The position numbers were made by a program, and so were the translations under genes. A stretch of DNA of 64,000 nucleotides from Septoria linicola (taxonomy: Eukaryota; Ascomycota; Dothideomycetes; Mycosphaerellales; Mycosphaerellaceae): the NCBI GenBank assembly GCA_024114885.1, contig CP099418.1:1364001-1428000 (forward strand), given 5' to 3'. The notes under the pieces were generated by a model that had not been told where the DNA came from, made no database searches, and saw only the letters and a program-made list of their open reading frames with translations. Positions 1-9,800 of the stretch are shown here, in pieces. Numbering within the stretch: position 1 is the first letter of the stretch; the number at the start of each line of letters is the position of its first letter.

Positions 1-788
1 TACTTTGCTCTACGAGCTTTGTATTGAAGTGGCTTGTCGCTGTTACCAGGTAACAATCGCATCAGAGGAATATAGTCCGCCCAGTTTGTGGCCGTGCTGC
101 GGAACTTGCTAATTTCTCGCTCAACGTGAACGATTTCTTGAAGCAGCTCATCGTCGATGTTGCCTTCGATCTTGTAGCCATAGTTTAGCGTCAACGAAGT
201 GGACAGCGCGAACCTCGAGAAGTAAAGGTTGATGTCTACATCACGCTCGCCGTATTTCGAGTCCTTGACCATCTCCTTGATGGACTTTGTGGATTCATAT
301 TCCAGGATCGGCATATAGCTTGCAACAGCCGGTCGGTTCAGCGCGGTCGCTGCAGCCTTTCTTCGGGCCTTGCAACTTTCGTCCCATGGACTAGTGCCGA
401 TCGTGAAGCCCTCGCTAGAACTGACGACTGTGTGGAAGGTGTGGAGAGTCGGCCTGCTGATCAATGCGGACTGATTCGTGATCCAGAGATTCTTGACGCT
501 CTCAAAGGTATTGGCAAACACAACTCTGCGGTTTCCCAAGCGGACTTGGAATACTGGGCCATACTTTTTGGCCATTTTCATGGCGTTTACAGCATGATTG
601 TCCCCGAGCTGCCGCAAGTTGCCCAAAATTGGCACACCCGGCACCTCTGGCAGTCCTTTGATCTTTGGAACATTGGTCTTGTCGATGATCTTGATAGCTG
701 TGTAGAGTACCGCGAGGAGAAAGAACGGGAAGATCTGTGGTTGGAAGAGCAGGCCCACAATACTTTGCGGCTCATCTGACTTCGCCAT
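1..788 (-). CDS. Cytochrome P450, CYP504-like phenylacetate hydroxylase (3' end cut by window edge)
   Basis: The N-terminal 262 residues of a P450 run off the left edge; the heme-binding Cys region is therefore outside the window. ATG at 788-786 opens an unbroken frame. A hydrophobic anchor lies at about residues 18-35, followed by a proline-rich hinge (PKIKGLPEVPGVPILGNL) and a P450 N-terminal domain with the segments FQVRLGN, TFHTVVSSSEGFTIG and SPWDES. From memory these resemble Aspergillus PhacA/CYP504, which hydroxylates phenylacetate on the ER membrane to feed the homogentisate pathway. Its neighbours, fumarylacetoacetase and homogentisate dioxygenase, fit that role. Whether it acts at the 2-position (PhacA type) or on 3-hydroxyphenylacetate (PhacB type) cannot be decided from this half. 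Confidence 0.85.
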   Translation of the reverse strand, partial: MAKSDEPQSIVGLLFQPQIFPFFLLAVLYTAIKIIDKTNVPKIKGLPEVPGVPILGNLRQLGDNHAVNAMKMAKKYGPVFQVRLGNRRVVFANTFESVKNLWITNQSALISRPTLHTFHTVVSSSEGFTIGTSPWDESCKARRKAAATALNRPAVASYMPILEYESTKSIKEMVKDSKYGERDVDINLYFSRFALSTSLTLNYGYKIEGNIDDELLQEIVHVEREISKFRSTATNWADYIPLMRLLPGNSDKPLQYKARRAK

Positions 789-1398
789 GGCTGACAGCGA
801 ATTACAACCTGATCTGATTCGACCTGTGGTTGCTTGTCGTCCAGAGTGTGTCGTAAGCCAGGTCGTGGAAGGCAATGTCTGACATTCAAGATGACAGCAA
901 GGTGTAAGATGCTCATATACTAGCAAGAGACGGAACAAGAGACGTCACAGAGGCTCTGCCCGCCGAGCCAACCCCGTTCCCACAATGCCAGTACATTGCC
1001 ATGGTGAACCTTCCCATCCGTGCGACGTAAAAGATCTACAGTAGTATGATTGGCTGTTTCGAGAGGTGAGATGGAGTAGCTCCAGACCCCAAGGTGGGAC
1101 ACACCGCCAAGAAGCGGGCATCTTGCGCGTGAGGACGGAACTTGGCCGTTGCTCTCTTCTTCACCATTTGCTAGCTCCACCACTCTCTCTTTGCAGCTGC
1201 GGGTCACAGCCCCATGCCCGTTCCTGAATGCTGCAACGGGCGGACATTCCCAGCATCGACTTTGATTGAATCCACCGGTATTAGTCACATAAGTGACCTA
1301 CAGTTCTCTTGAACATCGATATCTCTGAGCGGGGGTTGCACGCAATAAACAGGGATAGCCTCTCTTCAATATGAGCTTCATCGACTACATAGACTGTA
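789..1398. other. Intergenic: P450 upstream region and FAH 3' flank
   Basis: About 600 bases separate the P450 start from the fumarylacetoacetase stop, both on the minus strand. It should hold the P450 promoter. Short open frames on the minus strand here lack an ATG and look like chance. I see no RNA gene. Confidence 0.5.
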
Positions 1399-2768
1399 CT
1401 AGAAATTCATCTCAAGCGCCGGCTCGATGCGTCCGATACACTCGCCAAAGCCAACGATACCGCCACTTTCGTAACCGCAATGCCCTGTCAGTGAGACCGT
1501 GTCGCCATCTTCCAGAAATGTGCGAGTCTCCCCATTCGCGAGTTCTACCTTTCCCTTTCCATTCTCAGTCTGCTCTAGCAACGCCCCTTTCTCCTCCTTT
1601 GCTGTGCCACTGATCGTCCCCGAGCCCATCAGATCACCAACATTGAAGGGACACCCTCCGATCGTGTGGTGAGCGAGCATCTGTGGGAAGGAGAACAACA
1701 ACTGGGTCGCCGAAGTACGTGAAAGGATGGTCGTGTCGCCTGATGGCGGAGTCAAAGCGAACGATAGATCGATCTTGTAATGCGATTGTCGGTCCTTCTC
1801 GTCCAGGTACGGCAGTAGTGGTGTGTCATTAGCAAGGCCCGTCGTCTTGAATGGCTCCAGAGCGTCCATCAGCACGACCCAGGGCGATATGGTTGTGCCG
1901 AAATTCTTCGAGTTGAAAGGCCCCAGTGGCACGTATTCCCATGCCTGGATGTCGCGCGCAGACCAGTCGTTCATCAAGACCACGCCAAACAGGTGATCGG
2001 GCGCATCAGCGACACTGATCGGCTGGCCCATGGGGTTAGGCTTGCAGACGAAGCAACCCAGCTCAAGCTCGATATCGAGTTTGCGGCAGGGGCTGAGGAT
2101 TGGCTCCTTTTTCTCAGCAGCTGGGTGGGCAAGTATCTGACCCGTAGGTCTTCTGATAGGAGTGCCTGAAACGACCACGGAGCTGGCTCGTCCGTGATAT
2201 CCTACTGGTAAATGCTTGTAATTTGGCTGCAGAGCATTTGCTGGGCCACGGAAGAGTACACCAACGTTGTAGGCATGATTGAGCCCCGCGTAGAAATCCT
2301 TGTCACGCCGTCAGCTTACAGCCACTAGCGAGCCATTAGGATAGTCGATTGCATGTTACGCACCGTGTAGTCACCAATCTGCATTGGCAAATGTGTCTTT
2401 ACCTGGTCAAGAGGGAGCAGGGCCTCCTTCTGCAACGCCTCATTTTGTTGAAGTACTTCCGAGAATGGTCCATCCCGGAGAAACACGCTTTGCAGGTACT
2501 CGCGAACGACTTTGTGGATAGGTCGTCCCAAGGCAGCAAATGCATTCAATGTCGTCTGGGAAAATACAGCCTGGTGGGGTTGAATGGCCGACAGTTTCGA
2601 GAAGCCATTGCCTTGGGCAAACGCATGCAGATCCAGAGCATAGCTTCCAATGGCAATCGCCGTTCGAGGCTGTTTGTGTGTGGAAGTCGAAATGACGCCG
2701 AAAGGGATGTTGTGCATGGAGAAGTGACTGATGGGATCAATCTTCAGCCAACTTTTGAGAGGCGCCAT
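1399..2768 (-). CDS. fahA: Fumarylacetoacetase (fumarylacetoacetate hydrolase)
   Basis: Last step of tyrosine/phenylacetate breakdown: splits fumarylacetoacetate into fumarate and acetoacetate in the cytosol. Two exons, 2768-2364 and 2298-1399, give 434 aa, close to the usual 420-430. The 65-base intron has GTGCGT at its start and AAG at its end, and joins DYT to DFYAG without loss of frame. Visible family motifs are the catalytic His near residue 143 (DFYAGLNHAYNVG), LPVGYHGRASSVVVSGTPIRR, the metal-binding LDIELELGCF and MNDWSARDIQAWEYVPLGPF. ATG at 2768 begins MAPLKSW, the natural N-terminus; an extra 15 residues upstream lack an ATG. It lies divergent from homogentisate dioxygenase across a 471-base gap, the arrangement known for Aspergillus fahA-hmgA. 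Confidence 0.96.
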
Positions 2769-3239
2769 GGCTTTGCCAGGTTGATGGAGCTGGGAGGCCA
2801 AATGAACAATCAAGGCGGATGATCACAGATGTCAGTAGCCACGATCGAGAGGGCGATGGTCACCGGATGTGTTTCGGGAGAATTGTGCTGGAACATGGTG
2901 GTATAGTCTGATATCAAGCAGCAGTACACGTGACTAGTATGGTTGTGCCGTTCAACAACAGCTCCTGCCTGCGGAACTGATCCGCCCACGGCTCCACCAG
3001 CAAGGTTCATGCGGAATTGCAGTACGGAACGCAATGGAATGTAGTTAACTAAGTTAACTAGTGCTGGCAGTCGTTGTTACGCGGCACTTCCTGGCTGCTT
3101 TGGTGAGGCATACATATAGTGATGTAGTGATGATCCAAATCACCTCGTAGACACCTCGTAGACACCTCGTAGACACCTCGTAGACACCTCGTAGACACCC
3201 AGGCAAGTCATACACATTCCCTCGCCACCATCTGCCACG
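2769..3239. promoter_or_regulatory. Divergent fahA-hmgA promoter region
   Basis: The only DNA between the two divergent homogentisate-pathway genes, so it very probably carries the shared induction signals. It includes a short palindromic-looking GTTAACTAAGTTAAC stretch near 3045-3059 and the 11-base tandem repeat listed separately. The promoter role is inferred from position. Confidence 0.6.
3141..3199 (+). repeat. 11-base tandem repeat, about 5.3 copies
   Basis: CACCTCGTAGA is repeated head to tail five times without a mismatch (unit starts 3141, 3152, 3163, 3174, 3185) and then breaks off after CACC. It ends about 40 bases before the homogentisate dioxygenase ATG, so it sits in the promoter or 5' UTR. 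Confidence 0.95.
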
Positions 3240-4658
3240 ATGCCCGTCACACGATTCAACCGCGCGGAGACATACAAATACCAGAACGGCTTTGGCTGTT
3301 ACCACGAGACTGAAGCAGTCGACGGTGCTCTGCCCATTGGCGCCAACAATCCTCAGAAGCCGCCACACGGGCTCTACACCGAGAAGCTGTCGGGCACTGC
3401 CTTCACCGCGCCGCGCCACGAGAACAAGCAGACATGGCTGTATCGCATCCTGCCCGCCAGCGCCCACTCCAACTTTGAGCCTCGCGAGAGCTCTTCATAT
3501 GATCTGAACCCTGGTGGACTGCGCGACGCAAAGTGGCATCAGATCCCGAATCAGCTGCGATGGAACCCCTTCGACCTCGACGAGACCGTTGACTGGGTGC
3601 ACAGCTTGAAGCTCGTTGCTGGTGCCGGCGACCCAACGATGAAGAGCGGCTTGGGCATCTTGATCTATGCCGCCGGCAAGGACATGGACGAGAAACATGC
3701 CTTCTACAGTGCTGATGGCGACCTCTTGATTGTGCCTCAGCACGGAGCATTGGATGTTCAAACCGAACTCGGCAGGCTGCTGGTCAGGCCGAACGAGATT
3801 TGCGTTCTTCCCCGCGGCATTCGGCACCGCGTGACACTGCCAGATGGTCCGGTGCGAGGATATGTGCTGGAGCTCTATCAAGGCCACTTTGAGCTGCCTG
3901 AGCTGGGCCCCATTGGGTCAAACGGCCTTGCCAATGCACGAGACTTCCAGGCTCCTGTGGCTTCATTTGATGAAGACACAGAAAACGAACACACACTGTT
4001 TGCCAAATTCTCGGGCACACTATTTGCAGCAAAGCAGAATCACACACCGTTCGATGTCGTCGCGTGGCACGGGACGTACTACCCATACAAGTACGATCTG
4101 GGGAGGTTCAACACAATAGGCACCATTTCCTACGACCACCCAGATCCCAGCATCTTCACTGTCTTGACATCACAATCCGACCACCCTGGCACGGCCATAG
4201 CAGACTTTGTCATCTTCCCACCCAGATGGCTCGTGGCCGAGGACACTTTCAGGCCTCCGTGGTATCACCGCAACACAATGTCAGAGTTCATGGGCCTCAT
4301 CCATGGCCAGTACGATGCAAAGACCGGCGGCGGATTCCAGCCTGCAGGCGCCTCTCTACACAATGTCATGAGTGCTCATGGACCAGATGCGTCGACGCAT
4401 GAGAAGGCAAGCAGTCTTGAGCTTAAGCCAGCAAAGGTCGGCGACAACAGCATGGCCTTCATGTTTGAGTCGTGCCTGATGGTAGGTGTTACGGAGTGGG
4501 GCCTGAAACAGTGTCAGAAGGTCCAGGAAGACTACAATGCAGAGTCGTGGGCGCCGCTGAAGGCACATTGGAAGGCTGGCACTGGCAAGGCTGGCACAAA
4601 TGGCACACACGCAGGTGATGCTGAAGCGGACAAGAAGCAGCTGCCGCACTATTCGTAG
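3240..4658 (+). CDS. hmgA: Homogentisate 1,2-dioxygenase
   Basis: Iron(II) enzyme that opens homogentisate to maleylacetoacetate. A single 472-aa exon, close to the family length (about 445-470). The N-terminus carries the family's YQNGFGCYHETEAV-like start and a LYTEKLSGTAFTAPR segment. The expected metal ligands are visible as His343 (WYHRN), Glu349 (TMSEF) and about His380 (SAHGPDAS), with the HGQYDAKTGGGFQPAGASLHN loop between them. ATG at 3240 follows a tandem repeat in the leader. Loss of this enzyme causes homogentisate to build up and polymerise to pyomelanin in fungi. Divergent partner is fumarylacetoacetase. Confidence 0.97.
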   Translation: MPVTRFNRAETYKYQNGFGCYHETEAVDGALPIGANNPQKPPHGLYTEKLSGTAFTAPRHENKQTWLYRILPASAHSNFEPRESSSYDLNPGGLRDAKWHQIPNQLRWNPFDLDETVDWVHSLKLVAGAGDPTMKSGLGILIYAAGKDMDEKHAFYSADGDLLIVPQHGALDVQTELGRLLVRPNEICVLPRGIRHRVTLPDGPVRGYVLELYQGHFELPELGPIGSNGLANARDFQAPVASFDEDTENEHTLFAKFSGTLFAAKQNHTPFDVVAWHGTYYPYKYDLGRFNTIGTISYDHPDPSIFTVLTSQSDHPGTAIADFVIFPPRWLVAEDTFRPPWYHRNTMSEFMGLIHGQYDAKTGGGFQPAGASLHNVMSAHGPDASTHEKASSLELKPAKVGDNSMAFMFESCLMVGVTEWGLKQCQKVQEDYNAESWAPLKAHWKAGTGKAGTNGTHAGDAEADKKQLPHYS

Positions 4659-5090
4659 TGGTTGGTACATACACTGCACGATCAACGAATGATGATGGCA
4701 ATGACGATCCATCGCTGGCTTGGACAGGATTCTCATGAGCACGAGAGGAGCAAAGCCGATGGATCGAAATCCGTACGTGCGATATTGGTAGGACGTAGGA
4801 CTTCTATAGACTGCGGAAATAATGTCATGACCCCAGTTATCCCCACGTCAAGCTAAAATAGCTCGATGCACAGACACGACCACACATGCAGATCTCCCTC
4901 GGCAGCGTGGAGACCCTTGCTTTGAAGCTCCGCAACGATATCCGAGGGCTTGACCAGAGAATCACGAGTCGAAGATCGTCCCAAATTCACAGCAAATAGC
5001 ACATTTATGCATTCATAGCCGTCTCAAACTTCCATCCTCTTACCTCTGTCAAGGACTAACAACATCTGACAAGACCGCAATCCCCTCACA
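4659..5090. other. Intergenic: hmgA 3' flank and acyl-CoA dehydrogenase promoter
   Basis: Holds the hmgA 3' UTR and the upstream region of the next plus-strand gene. I see no coding frame with an ATG and sensible length, and no RNA gene. Confidence 0.5.
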
Positions 5091-6558
5091 ATGACTGCCA
5101 AAACCGAAGTCGCCGTACCTTTTGCCGAACCACCGTGGAAGAATGGCCTGCCCAGTTTCTGGCTAACTCCTGAATTAAAGCAATGGCAAGAGAATTGCCA
5201 CTCATTCATCCAGGAACACTTGACTCAACATGCGTGGGACTGGGAGAAAGAAGAAACAGTCCCAGCGCACGTCTTCCAGACGTTCGCCAAGCACAACATG
5301 CTCATCCCAGCCTTACCCGCACCTTTACCAGTGAAAGAACTGCATGAAGCTGGCATTTACGACATCCTGGGCACGAAGGTCGAAGACTTTACGAGTTGGC
5401 ATAATTACATCTATGGAGATGAGATGATTCGATCTGGCTTGACGGGTCCTGGTGGAAGTTTGACGACTGGAATGGCGTTTGGTGTACCTCCCGTGGTTAA
5501 GTACGGAAGCGAGCAGCTCAAGCGGAGGATATTGCCAGACTTGTTGACGGGGAAGAAGAGGACTTGTATTGCGATTACCGAGCCTGATGCTGGGTCTGAT
5601 GTGGCGAATATCAGGACTACGGCGGTGAAGAGCGCTGATGGGAAGAAGTATATGTGAGCAATTCTTTCGTTCTGTTGGCTGTGCCGAGCTGTGCTGTATG
5701 AGTCCCAAAACCTTGCTGACCTTCTGGAACTCCAGCGTAAACGGCACAAAGAAATGGATCACAAACGCATTTTGGTCTGATAATGCCTGCATGGCAGTAA
5801 GAACCGGGGCGCCGGGACCGTCTGGACTATCACTACTAGTCGTGCCATTGAAAGGACACAAGGGTGTTGAGATGCGCCGCCTCAAAGTTTCCGGCCAGAT
5901 CAGTGCTGGTACCACGTTCATCGAGCTCGACGATGTAGAAGTCCCCGTGGAGAACCTGATTGGAAAGGAAGGCTATGGTATGCCGTCCACTTCCATGATA
6001 TGTGTGGTGCTGAGCACTAATGAGTCCACAGGAATGAACTACATCATGAACAACTTCAACCACGAACGACTCAGCATCGCCATTTCGACAACGCGTCAAG
6101 CTCGCGTAGCGCTCAGTTCTGCATTCGCCTACGTCCAGAAACGAGAAGCCTTCGGCAAGACATTGATCGAGCAGCCAGTAGTCCGCCACCGTCTCGCAAA
6201 AGCCGGCCTCCTGCTAGAGTCCCAACAAGCCTGGATCGAGCAATTCATCTACCAAATGACCAAAATGAAAAAAGAAGACGCAGACCGCGAACTCGGCGGC
6301 CTCACCGCAGGCGCCAAAGCCAATGCAGGCATGGTACTAAAAGAATGCGCCGACTGCGCAGTCCTGCTCTTCGGTGGAAACGGGTATACGCGCTCGGGTC
6401 AAGGCGAGATCGCAGAGAGAATGTGGCGAGAGGTTAACGGTAATCGTATACCAGGAGGAAGCGAGGATGTCATGCTGGATTTGATGGTGCGGCAACTTCA
6501 TAAGAACTATGAGAGGAAGCTGAAAGAATTGATGATGACGCCGGGAAGTAAGCTGTAG
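5091..6558 (+). CDS. Acyl-CoA dehydrogenase with peroxisomal SKL tail
   Basis: FAD enzyme that desaturates acyl-CoA thioesters. Three exons, 5091-5653, 5736-5977 and 6032-6558, encode 443 aa. The 82- and 54-base introns are GTGAGC...CAG and GTATGC...CAG and rejoin KKYIVNGTKKWITN and KEGYGMNYIMNNFNHERL. The acyl-CoA dehydrogenase signature CIAITEPDAGSD, the FAD/substrate segment LFGGNGYTRSGQGE, and a Glu near residue 412 (PGGSEDVM) where the catalytic base is expected are all present. The protein ends in Ser-Lys-Leu, a classical PTS1, and no mitochondrial presequence is apparent, so it is probably peroxisomal rather than mitochondrial. The substrate is unknown; closeness to the aromatic-acid genes is suggestive only. 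Confidence 0.9.
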
Positions 6559-6800
6559 CCCAGGTCGAGTTCGACAAAGCTGTAGTCTCGACAAACTTGT
6601 AATGCTCGTCCACGTTCAGCGCGTCCACTTCCAGCGAGGCGTGTCGTGGCTTGTGCATGATGGACGTTACCAAGCTTCGGGTTCTCATCACTCTACAGTC
6701 AATTGAGCGAATATGTTAAGCGTGACAAGTGATTGGGGACCAAAGATGCTCTGATCTGACGCCCTACAAGCGTTGTGTACCACTAGTGGGTACTGCTAGT

Positions 6801-9800
6801 CTATACAAAATTCTTCAACCTCTGACTCGGATCCAAGACGTCCTGACAGGCCTCGATATCTTCCACTGTGGCATTGAAGACGTTCGCACATACTGCCAGA
6901 ACCTGGTCACGGTTCCAGTTACCGCGCAGTTTCCATATCATGTCCATGGTGCGAGCCTTACACTGTTCCATCTGCTCTAGCGAGAGCCCACTACTGCTAT
7001 CGACCATGCGCTTCAGGGCACTCTGGAAGCCTTCCTCGCTCATGATCACCTGCGGTCGCATCCTAGGCGCATCTTCGGAGTCTTCATCGTTGAGAAGTGC
7101 AGACACAGATGAGATCCTATTATGCGGCCGGGGCGCTGGCGCATCGAGGTTCTGCTGAGAGCCTGCTGATCCCTGGGAACCAAAGGGCTCAACTTGTACA
7201 TGTTGAGAGGGGCCTTGCTGCGACTCGTTGGAGGGCGGTTGGGTGTCAGGCAGATTTTGACTACCAGAACTCGATGCAGGCCCAAAAATGCCAAAGTCAG
7301 GATGATCACCAGGTCTTATTGGTCCGTTGGAGTACTGTGAGAAAGGCCCACTGCTGTGATCGCTTGACTTTGTGCCTGAAATGGTGGTCGAGTTGCTGTG
7401 CTGCTGCTGTGACTCAATGACCGCAGTATGCTCAGGGCGCGACTGCACTGGCGTCAGATTTGGTGGCTGTGAGCCCAAGAGACTTTGCTGGGATAGCGGC
7501 AAATCTTGATGATCGTCCTTTCCTGCGAGATTGCTGTCGAGCATTTCGATATCCTCATGCGCTTGCGGTTCAACATGAGAGCCATTTTGCTGGTGCGAAT
7601 CGTGTTCACCATTCATGTCAGCGAACGGATCGAAGTCCACGTTGACACCAGGTACCCTGCTCGGCATGGCAAAAGGATGGCGTTCAGGGATCTGTTGCCC
7701 CAGTACGATTCCTCCGGATTCTTCGGTGCTCGTCTTGGAGACATTGACATCTGGAATCGCAGGAACACCGAGACTTGGCACTTCGCCTCGCCTCTGCGCT
7801 TCTTTCAGTTTTGCAAGGCGTGTGCGCTCACGCACCTGCTCTCGCTCGTAGACTCCTTCGCATTCTGCGCAGAGGGCAGCTTGTTGTGTCTCAAGCGTGG
7901 CCATATCGACTTCCACATTGGCAAGCATCTCATTAGCTTTCAGTAACCTGTCAGGTTCTCCGAGGTTCTTTGCATCCTTAGAAAGACGCTTAATATCTGC
8001 AAGAAAGTCCTTTGGACGTTTGTAGTAGCCATTGGACAATCGTTTCTCAATCGTCACAATCTCCATGTTGTAGTAGAATTTGTTTGTGGAGATCTCCCTC
8101 AATCCTGGAACGCCTTTGTGATCCTTGGTGACCTCGAATGGCCTAAATAGAGACTGTTGTTGTCGTTGCTCTTCGGTCAGATCCGTGGTGAGGACTTTCG
8201 GGTTCGAATCGTCGAACAGATACATGATCTGCGAGTCCTCTATTGGCGGATTCCGGAACTTCTTGTACCTCAGCTTGATCTGATCCATGACCTGCTGGAT
8301 GTGAAGCTTCAAAACATTCAATGTTTGGTGGTCTTTCCTCCTCTGCGCCTTCAGCTCGGCTTTAGTTGGCTCGATGGTGGTGATCGCTGCAGCAACAGGT
8401 GCTTCTGGCAATACAGCGAGTTTCCGCTTCTTTCTCTGATCGGGATCGGGCAGCTGGTCTGGCGCCCGCCGGATGAAGTCCAGAACCGAGTTCCAATACT
8501 CGTATCGTGCGTCTTCGTGCGGTTGAGTGAGTTCGTATTGGTCCTTCCTGGAGAAGCCGAAAAGGTCGCGCAACATCTGTTGGTCTGGCTTTTCATCACG
8601 AGTGTCATATTCCAAGATTCCTAGCAACAGGATGGGATCAGTAGGAGGGAGGCTACGGAGCAGCCCTACGAATGTTCGCTTGACAGCATCGCCAACAGTG
8701 TCCCACCAAACACCAACGTTTGGAATGTAGATGACACTCGGTTTGTGTCGCTTGACTTCCTCAAACATCTGGACGACTGCAGCTTCGGATGACTGGTGCG
8801 CAATTAGTACACGGATCAATGTTCGTTCGGCGGAACACAACTCACTCTGGTCGAATCCTTCATCAAGGTTGCGAGATCAAAGCTCTGAACATGCAATCCT
8901 TCGAATTTGCTCAACAATGCTGCACCAAGGTATTGCTGTCCCATGCCCGGTCTGCCTTTGATGAGCAGCCTGGGACGAAAGACCCGCGAGGACTCAAACT
9001 CTTGCTGTAGGACTTCTTTCTGAAAGCCAAATTCATCGTTCCGATCATCGTACATGGCTTCCTCCAGCGCAGTTGCTTTGCGCTTACGCGGCACGATTTC
9101 TTCCAAGCGATCTGATATTTCGCGTAGAGGTGCTCGCAGCAAGGGCTCAATGTCCTTCTTCAATTGCGCAGCGCCAGTGGCAGCTGAGCGTTCTGAGGAC
9201 GGCACAATCTTGTTGACTGATATCATGAAATCCTTGGCCAATACCTTGATCGTGCTTGGATCAATGATGAGCTTGCGATCACTGGAGTAGATTTGCGGAT
9301 AAGTACCCTGCACAGCGTTGAGAGCTGCTTCAGTGCACAGCGCACGCAGATCAGCACCACCGTAACCCCGTGTCACCTCGGCAAGCTGATCTCGGAACTC
9401 TGGCTTCAGGGGAGGATCCCATCCTTTCGTGTGGATGTCTATGATCTTGCGGCGTCCCGTTACATCGGGTAGCGGGAAATAGAATTCACGATCGAATCTT
9501 CCCGGTCGTCGCAGAGCAGGGTCTACAGAGTCTGGTCGATTGGTTGCTCCGATGACAATGACTTGACCTCTGCCATCCATGCCGTCCATGAGCGCGAGCA
9601 GTGTGGCCACGATCGAGGCATGAATCTGCTCCTGCTTGCTGGACCGCACAGGTGCGAGACCGTCGATTTCATCGAAGAAGATGATGCTCGGCTGATTCTT
9701 CCGAGCCTCCTCGAACAACAGACGGAGTTGCTTCTCAGCTTCACCAACCCACTTGCTGAGAGCGTCCGCACCCTTGCGCATGTAGAAAGTCACCTTCTGT

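Noticed and set aside
432..916. Open frames on both strands inside the P450 region
   Set aside because: They overlap the long P450 frame on the minus strand, which has clear family motifs; the others are shadows.
3054..3467. Minus-strand frame across the 11-base repeat
   Set aside because: It is antisense to the homogentisate dioxygenase start and owes its length to the repeat.
8190..8215. A tRNA B-box-like GGTTCGAATC
   Set aside because: It lies inside the Yta7-like coding exon, and no matching A box or cloverleaf was seen.
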